From CAYZPB01 sp964551195 (GTDB lineage: Bacteria > Bacillota > Bacilli > Tepidibacillales > Tepidibacillaceae): 26,858 nt of DNA. Below the pieces are notes generated by a model, which had not been told where the DNA came from, did not search any database, and saw nothing but the letters and a program-made list of their open reading frames with translations. Numbering within the stretch: the first letter of the stretch is position 1; every line of letters begins with the position of its first letter. The position numbers were made by a program, and so were the translations under genes. The stretch covers positions 1-26,858 of the forward strand of contig CAZKBI010000016.1 in the NCBI GenBank assembly GCA_964551195.1. Direction: 5' to 3'. Of this stretch, positions 15,111-21,116 are shown in pieces.

Positions 15111-16217
15111 TTATTGTTGATAATAATCTCCACCTTCAACTCCCAAATATTCTTCTAGTGTTAAACCCGACTTATAAATTTCAACGGCCTCTTCACCAAT
15201 GTATCTCAGGTGCCAGGGCTCTGCTTGATAGCCAGTTATCGCTTCTTTGCCCGCTTGATAGCGAACAATAAATCCATAATCAGAAGCATTTGCGGCTATC
15301 CAGTCTGCTTCAGCTGTCTTTCTAACCAATGTGCCATTGTTATGTTTCACATCATAAGTTAATCCTGTCTGATGTTCAGAATATCCCGGTCTTGCTGAAT
15401 ATTTGTCGGCGGCTTTTTGTCCATCTCTCTTAACATAACCCTCATAAAGAGCTTTTTGATGACTATATGTTCTAAAACCACTATAATCATTACTAATATC
15501 AAAACCTTGATCTTGCATATCCGCTATCATATTTTTCAATTGTGCCACCGCCGTTGGATCTTCACCTGGATTATAACTTGGCGGCAGAGGATGTTTCTTA
15601 TTCACAATCAAGATTCCGTTCTTTACTGTTGGAACAATTAATGCTGGTTCATGGAAATTAGGCTCCTCTACAAAAACATGGAAATCATAAACTGTTTTGT
15701 TACCATAAATATCTGTTGCTATTACTTTCGCGTCGTACTTTCCTTCTTTCTCAAAATCAACTGACCCAGTATCAATCTTCAATTCAAATTCGCTTAAATC
15801 TTCAGCTACAAAGTGTTGTTTAAAGTCATGCTCTTGATCATTAATCAACACCTTAATATTTTCTATATATTCGATAAATTTAGGTTCAATCGTATCTGAT
15901 ACTATAATAGTAAAGTTATTCGACCTAGTCATAAAAAAATTTTTATAGCGAATAATAACTTTATACTCCCCAACTTTGGGGTAATTCTTGTTTTCCTCTA
16001 GTTCAACATTTGATAGATCAATTACTAGAGTATCAAGAATTCCAGAGTCGCTAGTATCTAGAATTTCCTCATTGCCAAAGTTAATTACCTCTCCATATTC
16101 AAATTTTAATATTTCCTCTTTCAAAGCAATCTTGTTAAAATTCATGAATATAATTAATGCTATTACAATTAATAAAACAACGATTGCAGACAGTATAAAT
16201 ATTTTATTTCTACCCAT
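15111..16217 (-). CDS. VanY-like D-alanyl-D-alanine carboxypeptidase (M15B) with Ig-like stalk
   Basis: 368 residues from the ATG at 16217, chosen because GAGGTG lies 6 bases before it; the GTG at 16226 falls inside that ribosome site. A transmembrane anchor lies at 6-25, then a beta-rich region at about 35-185 with two repeated segments like bacterial Ig/DUF5011 domains (for example GEYKVIIRYKN and GKYDAKVIATDIYGNKTVYDF). The peptidase domain spans about 200-358. Zinc ligands are His282 and Asp289 in SEHQTGLTYDV and His336 in AEPWH, with catalytic Glu333; SGFRTY at 246-251 is also conserved. It acts outside the membrane on peptidoglycan stem peptides, removing terminal D-Ala. Divergent from the papain-fold hydrolase at 16412. 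No vanS/vanR/vanX is adjacent, so housekeeping trimming is likelier than vancomycin resistance. Confidence 0.92.
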   Translation of the reverse strand: MGRNKIFILSAIVVLLIVIALIIFMNFNKIALKEEILKFEYGEVINFGNEEILDTSDSGILDTLVIDLSNVELEENKNYPKVGEYKVIIRYKNFFMTRSNNFTIIVSDTIEPKFIEYIENIKVLINDQEHDFKQHFVAEDLSEFELKIDTGSVDFEKEGKYDAKVIATDIYGNKTVYDFHVFVEEPNFHEPALIVPTVKNGILIVNKKHPLPPSYNPGEDPTAVAQLKNMIADMQDQGFDISNDYSGFRTYSHQKALYEGYVKRDGQKAADKYSARPGYSEHQTGLTYDVKHNNGTLVRKTAEADWIAANASDYGFIVRYQAGKEAITGYQAEPWHLRYIGEEAVEIYKSGLTLEEYLGVEGGDYYQQ

Positions 16218-16359
16218 TAGTAACACCTCACTTTACTTACTCACAGACATTGACTATCTTCACTATATATTATCTCAAGTAGATTAAATACCCTTGTACC
16301 ATTAATATAGTTCATCACCCCATACACTCTACAACTAGAGCTTCTTCAATTAAATAATA

Positions 16360-16368
16360 TGCTATAAT
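16360..16368 (+). promoter_or_regulatory. Extended -10 promoter of the papain-fold hydrolase gene
   Basis: TGCTATAAT is a perfect TGn plus TATAAT extended -10 element. No TTGACA-like box lies 17 bases upstream (GCTTCT), which fits extended -10 promoters. The expected start near 16375 gives a leader of about 37 bases to the ATG at 16412. Confidence 0.6.
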
Positions 16369-16411
16369 ATGAGTATTATAATTATGTTTAAATCGAGGTG
16401 TTTACAGATTA

Positions 16412-17296
16412 ATGACTGAACAAAGATGGGCTATCTCAAAAAGAGCTAAAACTCTATTCATAACCATAATCACGATAATGATTGTCTTAATCATTGCTTA
16501 TGCTGTAAGTACCCAAATTCTTAAATCTAATGGCTATGTCCATCCTGACTACGATAAAAGCGATATCAGTGCAATATTAGAAAAGGATTCTTTCACTGAT
16601 GCTGAATACAAGGAGCTGTTCTTTCAGACTGGCCTAGGAAAATACGCAATAGACGAAATACTTAAGGATAATATTTTAGGTGTTTCTACTATCCTTAAAT
16701 TTCAGGACAACTTCTTTACTGAGCGTAATATTTCAATGAGTAAGCCTTGGAAATTAGTTAAAAATGAATATGTAGTAGATGATACCGGCAAGTCAATCAA
16801 GGCCTTCGATTTTGCTCCCTACGAGGATGGATATATTCTGCTAAGAAGCTCGGCTCATACCTTGGGCTGGAGGCACGGTCATGCCGGATTAATACTAGAT
16901 GCAGAAAAAGGGGAAGTGCTTGAGGCTGTTACTATGGGTAAAAATTCCAAAATACATGACATCAAGTCGTGGAGCAATCGTCCGACATTTATTATGCTTA
17001 AATTAAAAAATAATGACCCAGCACTCTCTGAGGAGATTGTGAGGTTTGCTGAAGAGTATCTGATAGATATACCCTATCGACTGACGGTTGGCTTACTCTG
17101 GGACAAAAATCCTGACCCAGAGGATCTAAAATATACTCAATGTTCGCATGTTGTCTGGTACCCCTATAACCAGTTTGGTTATGATCTTGATTCGAATGGC
17201 TCATGGCTTGTTCTGCCAGAGGATATTGCATACAGCGATTTGCTTGAGGTTGTGCAGATCTATGGGCTTGACCCCAATGAATTCTGGCGCGACTAA
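16412..17296 (+). CDS. Permuted papain-fold cysteine hydrolase (YiiX/YebB-like), membrane-anchored
   Basis: 294 residues; the only plus-strand gene. The transmembrane anchor is at 14-33, followed by about 100 residues of helical linker. The YiiX/NlpC-like domain starts near residue 138: YILLRSS, then WRHGHAGLILD with candidate catalytic His157 (His155 adjacent), Glu171 in LEAVTMGKNSK, and Cys244 in YTQCSHVVWY, followed by GYDLDSNGSWLVLPEDI. The His-before-Cys order is the hallmark of the circularly permuted NlpC/P60 (C92-like) group. Such enzymes cleave or transfer amide or ester bonds; the anchored, outward orientation suggests a cell-wall peptide or lipid substrate. GAGGTG lies 11 bases before the ATG, rather far. 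It diverges from the VanY gene across about 190 bases. Confidence 0.87.
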   Translation: MTEQRWAISKRAKTLFITIITIMIVLIIAYAVSTQILKSNGYVHPDYDKSDISAILEKDSFTDAEYKELFFQTGLGKYAIDEILKDNILGVSTILKFQDNFFTERNISMSKPWKLVKNEYVVDDTGKSIKAFDFAPYEDGYILLRSSAHTLGWRHGHAGLILDAEKGEVLEAVTMGKNSKIHDIKSWSNRPTFIMLKLKNNDPALSEEIVRFAEEYLIDIPYRLTVGLLWDKNPDPEDLKYTQCSHVVWYPYNQFGYDLDSNGSWLVLPEDIAYSDLLEVVQIYGLDPNEFWRD

Positions 17297-17344
17297 TACT
17301 GTGACTCGATAATATTGTGTAAATTTATTACGCTTTCCATAAAT

Positions 17345-17400
17345 AATTCGAGCAGATAATAGAAGCAATTAATGCTAAATTCTACTACTCTGCTCGAATT
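17345..17400. terminator. Long hairpin between convergent genes
   Basis: An 11-bp perfect outer stem (aattcgagcag / ctgctcgaatt) closes an inner imperfect stem that includes tagaa/ttcta and agca/tgct. It lies 48 bases past the plus-strand stop and 36 bases past the minus-strand stop of the lipoprotein gene. Neither side has an immediate U tract, so termination in both directions is likely but not canonical. The plus-strand 5' arm shares CGAGCAGATA with the hairpin at 11302-11331. Confidence 0.55.
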
Positions 17401-17435
17401 CTCGAAACCGATTATTATAATATTATTTTTAACAA

Positions 17436-17906
17436 TTAATTAGCGCTTGCTGTTGCTATTGAGAACTCATCTAAATATAATTGGAATTCCTCAGTGTCAA
17501 GCGAGCTCGTACCATCGGAAATAGCTGAGTAGATAATTTGACTTTCCGCATAGAGTTTTTCCCATATATTTTGGACTTCTGAATATTTATCATCCAGTCC
17601 TTTAATATAGGTGTCATGTTCAGCTAATTTATCCATATTCTGCTCAAGCCGTTCCATTGTCTGCTCCAGATCAATCTCTTCGCCATCAGACGTGCCATCA
17701 TCTTTGAGATAATCTCTAATTGCTCTAAATCCGCCGTTCCAGATATCTGTCACAACAAAACTAGAGACTAATATAAGAGAATCTCTTTCACTACTTACTT
17801 TGTTATTGTCATCAAGGCCCGGTACTTTGCTATCACCGGTACCACAAGCTGTTAAGGAGAAAGCTAAGCAGAGTACCAGAAACACCATCAGTGCTTTTTT
17901 GATCAT
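17436..17906 (-). CDS. Small lipoprotein, unknown function
   Basis: 156 residues. Lipoprotein signal: MIKK, a hydrophobic core and the lipobox LTAC with Cys21 as the lipidated residue; the mature protein should sit on the outer face of the membrane. After a Gly/Asp/Asn-rich linker (about 22-42) the rest is predicted mostly helical, acidic and hydrophilic, with heptad-like segments around residues 78-130 (EQTMERLEQNMDKLAEHD). No enzyme motif was found and no family recognised. A GAGGG ribosome site lies about 10 bases before the ATG. It is convergent with the papain-fold hydrolase and shares the hairpin at 17345-17400. Confidence 0.8.
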   Translation of the reverse strand: MIKKALMVFLVLCLAFSLTACGTGDSKVPGLDDNNKVSSERDSLILVSSFVVTDIWNGGFRAIRDYLKDDGTSDGEEIDLEQTMERLEQNMDKLAEHDTYIKGLDDKYSEVQNIWEKLYAESQIIYSAISDGTSSLDTEEFQLYLDEFSIATASAN

Positions 17907-18017
17907 CGTAATGTTTCCCTCTCTTCTAAATTTTTCTATAAATTTTGCTTATCTGCGTGAGTATTTTCTAAATATACCATATCAAATAAACACATGCAAA
18001 GAAAAAAGCCCTATAAA

Positions 18018-18713
18018 CTACCCGTTAGATTTGACTTTCCTTGCTGAGGTGCTCGTTTTAACGCTCTCCATAAGAGACTCTATAAGCGGACTTGCTAAAA
18101 AGGCTGTGCCCAGCACTAGCAGAACGCTACTGATTATAACTATTTCAGTGGAAAGCACATTAATTAGATTTACCCCACCAATCATGTGCGATGAACCTGC
18201 CCAGAGTGGCATAGTGATTAGTACTATACCTGCAATAATTGAGGTGATCCCAGCAGCTTTCCTTTTGTTGGTCTTAGAACTTTGCTCGAAATTATCACGG
18301 TGCCTTTTCATACTAGGTAATGCCAGTACAATAAAGTAGATCAAAGCAATAATATTAATATAAAACTTCACGTTAGCTGGAGCAGCCTTGCCGATAATTG
18401 CATCAGAAGCGCCCATATGTAGACCACCAACAAGAGCACCTAGAACTAGAATTATTAGCGTAGCTGTGAATGCTCCCTTTCTACCTTTAAATAACTGAAT
18501 TAAGGCAATCAGGCCAACAAACCCAATCAAGGTGGTTACAATCACAAAAGATTGCCATAACCACTGATAATCTGCAATCATGCTATAGTCAGGATATGCT
18601 TCAAGATTAAAGGCCACACAAGACGTGCCAATGCCGCCGAAAATATTCATTAAAACTGCTAAAGCAAAAATAATTAAACCAATCCAGATAACAATACCCC
18701 TTTTATTTTTCAT
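18018..18713 (-). CDS. Integral membrane protein with about six helices, unknown
   Basis: 231 residues. There are six hydrophobic segments: near 7-30, 49-72, 81-103, 113-132, 153-173 and 180-210. Short loops are rich in Lys/Arg on one side (KGRKG, KRHRDN, KTNKRK), which would be cytoplasmic by the positive-inside rule. It begins MKNKRG behind a good GGAGG. No conserved catalytic or transport motif stands out, and I do not recognise a family. It lies downstream of holA with 45 bases between and could be cotranscribed with it; the DNA between it and the lipoprotein gene (17907-18017) has no strong terminator. Confidence 0.78.
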   Translation of the reverse strand: MKNKRGIVIWIGLIIFALAVLMNIFGGIGTSCVAFNLEAYPDYSMIADYQWLWQSFVIVTTLIGFVGLIALIQLFKGRKGAFTATLIILVLGALVGGLHMGASDAIIGKAAPANVKFYINIIALIYFIVLALPSMKRHRDNFEQSSKTNKRKAAGITSIIAGIVLITMPLWAGSSHMIGGVNLINVLSTEIVIISSVLLVLGTAFLASPLIESLMESVKTSTSARKVKSNG

Positions 18714-18758
18714 ATTTCACCCTCCTCCAGCCTAAATTATACCATGTAACTATGTAAA

Positions 18759-19742
18759 TTATATGGAATTAATATAGAATATCAACATTTCAATTGCTAA
18801 GTTTTTATCGATTTGACCTGATTTAATCTGGTAATCAAGATCTGCCAGTTTCATCATAATCTTTTGCAGCTGTTTTTCAGTAAAACCTTTCCCCTGAGTT
18901 AAGGCTAACTTAACACCATAGGGATGAACCGCCAATTGCGAGGCAATATCCCGCTCAGAATAGCCCGTCCGTGCAGCTTCTTTGGACAGCAATATTATCC
19001 TAAACTGCCGCGCAAGCAATGCCAGAATTTTAACTGGTTCTTCTTTATTCTTCTGCAAGTCAGAAAGTAGCTGAAATGCCTGCTCCATCCGTAGATTAGC
19101 CACAGCATCAATTAACGAAAATATATTATTCTCCAGTAATCGCGACGTTAATTCGTCAACAACCTCCTCAGTAATTTCACCATTTAATCCGACATAAAGC
19201 GCCATCTTCTCGATTTCCTGTGAGAGTAACTGTAGTTCCTTCCCGGCCTTATGCACCAAAAGCTGCGCTGCCTCTCCACTAATTCTAGCGCTTGCCAGCT
19301 CTGCCTTTTTCACTACCCAAGCGATTAATAAATAATCGTTTAAAGGAGCAAATTCCCGTACTAAAGCTTTCTCTCGCATCTGCTTAACGATTCGTAGTCG
19401 CGCATCCAGTTTGTCGTGGTCAACTACAAAAACAATCGTACTATAGTTAACTGGATCACTCAGGTAACGCTCAAGCTCCGCTACATTATGCTCGACCGAC
19501 TTAGCCAGTTTTTGTGCAGTAAAAAGTGCACCTCCACGTACGATAATCAATTTGTGTGTTGACATAAAAGGTGGCGTCTCAGCTTCTTGAACAATCTCCT
19601 CAATTGGTGTCAAGTTCAGGTCGTAGCTAATCAAATTTAGCTCACGATCCTCAAAGGGAATTAGGGCATTGGTTAGGCGCCTAATTTCCTCATCTATTAA
19701 ATAACTTTCTGTTCCGAATAAAAGATAAATCCGTGACTCCAT
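18759..19742 (-). CDS. holA: DNA polymerase III delta subunit
   Basis: 327 residues, normal length. HolA opens the beta sliding clamp ring within the clamp-loader complex. It begins with YLLFGTESYLIDEEIRRL (the family's N-terminal nucleotide-binding-fold start), then TPPFMSTHKLIIVRG near 56-70, FVVDHDKLDARLRIVKQM near 104-122, and a C-terminal helical collar domain with LLARQFRIILLSKEA and the closing KSGQIDKNLAIEMLIFYI. As in other bacteria the Walker motif is not conserved. An AGAGGT site lies 9 bases before the ATG. In many Firmicutes holA follows comEC; here a sigma/anti-sigma pair lies between them, and rpsT is not next to holA. Confidence 0.94.
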   Translation of the reverse strand: MESRIYLLFGTESYLIDEEIRRLTNALIPFEDRELNLISYDLNLTPIEEIVQEAETPPFMSTHKLIIVRGGALFTAQKLAKSVEHNVAELERYLSDPVNYSTIVFVVDHDKLDARLRIVKQMREKALVREFAPLNDYLLIAWVVKKAELASARISGEAAQLLVHKAGKELQLLSQEIEKMALYVGLNGEITEEVVDELTSRLLENNIFSLIDAVANLRMEQAFQLLSDLQKNKEEPVKILALLARQFRIILLSKEAARTGYSERDIASQLAVHPYGVKLALTQGKGFTEKQLQKIMMKLADLDYQIKSGQIDKNLAIEMLIFYINSI

Positions 19743-19757
19743 TAATCGTTACCTCTA

Positions 19758-19791
19758 TTCCGTGTCTATCTCGGTTCCGTGTCTATCTCAG
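19758..19791. repeat. 17-bp tandem duplication across the anti-sigma stop codon
   Basis: ttccgtgtctatctcgg at 19758-19774 is followed immediately by ttccgtgtctatctcag at 19775-19791, one mismatch, then the partial ttccgt. On the minus strand the second reading of the unit contains the TAG stop of the anti-sigma gene. Confidence 0.85.
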
Positions 19792-20533
19792 TTCCGTTGA
19801 GTTGTACTACTTCCTTTGTAAGTAGGTTAACATGATAATTGGCTAGATTCTCACCCTCAGCAGAGTAGAGCTTATAAACCATAGTATCATCTTCTAACAG
19901 CTGATAGTCAGCACGAACTCCATCTATCCAGCTATCCGTACGAAAGACCTCGACATCGGAGCTATAAACAACAAGTTCATTCGTAGAAACTTGAACGCGA
20001 TAGTTGCTACTTGTATCAGTCTGGTCATTAACCTCTATTTCATCTACCTGCTCAAAGTTACCAGCTCTTTCCTCCGGTGCAGCGTCATAATCACTTAGCA
20101 AGGCAATCCCACCTGCTTCTTGATTCAAACTATAACTAATGCCAATGCCGACTGGTACCATCATCACTACTAAGGCAACAGCTAGGCCGTATTGCCTTAC
20201 CCAACCCGAACGCACCAAACGTGACCACCAGCCTGTACGCTCCTCGCCTTCTTCATTAGATGCACGCTGTTCTGCTCTCTCCCGGCGCTCGTCAGCAATT
20301 CTTTCTATATCAGGCATAATACCAGCAATTAAATTAGGCTCCGCTAAATCTGCGTGTGGTCCCATAGTTGCAATGCGCACTAAATTGTTCTCTAACTCAA
20401 TCATCCGCTCCTGATACTCTGCACAACCAACACACTCCGCCAGATGCAGAGTAAGGAAATCTAGTTCCTCACTTTTTAAAGTAGAATCTAAACTTTGTTG
20501 AATTAATTTTTTAATTGTTTGGCAATCACTCAA
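19766..20533 (-). CDS. Anti-sigma factor with zinc-finger (ZAS-type) N-terminus
   Basis: About 255 residues if begun at the TTG at 20533, which lies 7 bases after GGAGGTG and overlaps the sigma stop by 8 bases; the in-frame GTG and ATGs further upstream have no ribosome site and lie inside the sigma gene. The N-terminus has Cys4, His30, Cys34 and Cys37 (HLAECVGC), the zinc-binding anti-sigma pattern. A transmembrane segment lies at about 115-136 (LAVALVVMMVPVGIGISY), leaving an outward C-terminal domain of about 115 residues with no recognised fold. It should hold the ECF sigma factor inactive at the membrane until a signal triggers release; no site-1 protease gene is in view, though an M50 protease lies near the right end of the window. 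Confidence 0.87.
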   Translation of the reverse strand: MSDCQTIKKLIQQSLDSTLKSEELDFLTLHLAECVGCAEYQERMIELENNLVRIATMGPHADLAEPNLIAGIMPDIERIADERRERAEQRASNEEGEERTGWWSRLVRSGWVRQYGLAVALVVMMVPVGIGISYSLNQEAGGIALLSDYDAAPEERAGNFEQVDEIEVNDQTDTSSNYRVQVSTNELVVYSSDVEVFRTDSWIDGVRADYQLLEDDTMVYKLYSAEGENLANYHVNLLTKEVVQLNGTEIDTEPR

Positions 20534-21080
20534 TCTGTTCACCTCCATGATAGCACTCTTCATATATTCGCTCACGTCCGCGGAATAGATGCGATTTCAC
20601 TGTATTAAGAGGAATATTTAATGTTTCAGAAATTTCTTTGTAAGTATATTCCTGCAAATAACGCAGTATCATTACATCACGCATCGAATCAGGTAACGTG
20701 TTTATTATTTCAATTACATCCTCAGTAGCAAGCTTGACAGTAATCTCCTGCTCAAGGTCATCCTTTGCAACAAGCTCCAGCTCTGCCCCCTCGATTGAAA
20801 GACTTTCTTTTTTGCTTCTAAAATAATCCTTACAGAGATTAATGGTGATGCGTTGTGCCCAGGTTTTAAATCGCGCCTGTCCTTTAAATGTATCGATCTT
20901 CGTGTAAATACGAATCATCGCTTCCTGCACAATATCCTTCGCATCATACTCGTTCTTCATATAATAAAACGCCGTGTTATAAATTGGACGTTCTACTGCT
21001 TGTAAAAGTTCCGTCATCGCCGCCTGATCTCCAGCTTTCGCCAGTTCAATCAGTCTTTCTTCTTCAGCACGTCTTTCCAC
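20526..21080 (-). CDS. ECF RNA polymerase sigma factor
   Basis: 184 residues starting at a GTG (21080) behind AAGGAG. Region 2 runs from about 25 to 90, with YDAKDIVQEAMIRIYTKIDTF for core binding and FKTWAQRITINLCKDYFR at the -10-binding end. Region 4 is at about 125-178 (LPDSMRDVMILRYLQEYTYKEISETLNIPLNTVKSHLFRGRERI), including the helix-turn-helix for the -35 element. No region 3 or 1.1, as usual for ECF sigmas. It is coupled to its anti-sigma gene by an 8-base overlap. It closely follows comEC (36 bases). Autoregulation is expected from the family, but no candidate AAC-type promoter was identified here. Confidence 0.93.
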   Translation of the reverse strand: MERRAEEERLIELAKAGDQAAMTELLQAVERPIYNTAFYYMKNEYDAKDIVQEAMIRIYTKIDTFKGQARFKTWAQRITINLCKDYFRSKKESLSIEGAELELVAKDDLEQEITVKLATEDVIEIINTLPDSMRDVMILRYLQEYTYKEISETLNIPLNTVKSHLFRGRERIYEECYHGGEQIE

Positions 21081-21116
21081 TGCGCTTGCTCCTTTCTTAA
21101 TAGACTCCTTACCTTT

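Noticed and set aside
15111..16217. Vancomycin resistance gene
   Set aside because: No vanHAX genes; the two-component genes are 5 kb away with their own exporter. A housekeeping carboxypeptidase is likelier.
17800..18339. Plus-strand open frame of 179 codons
   Set aside because: It is antisense to the lipoprotein and the six-helix membrane protein, which have signal sequence, ribosome sites and sensible composition; it lacks a ribosome site.
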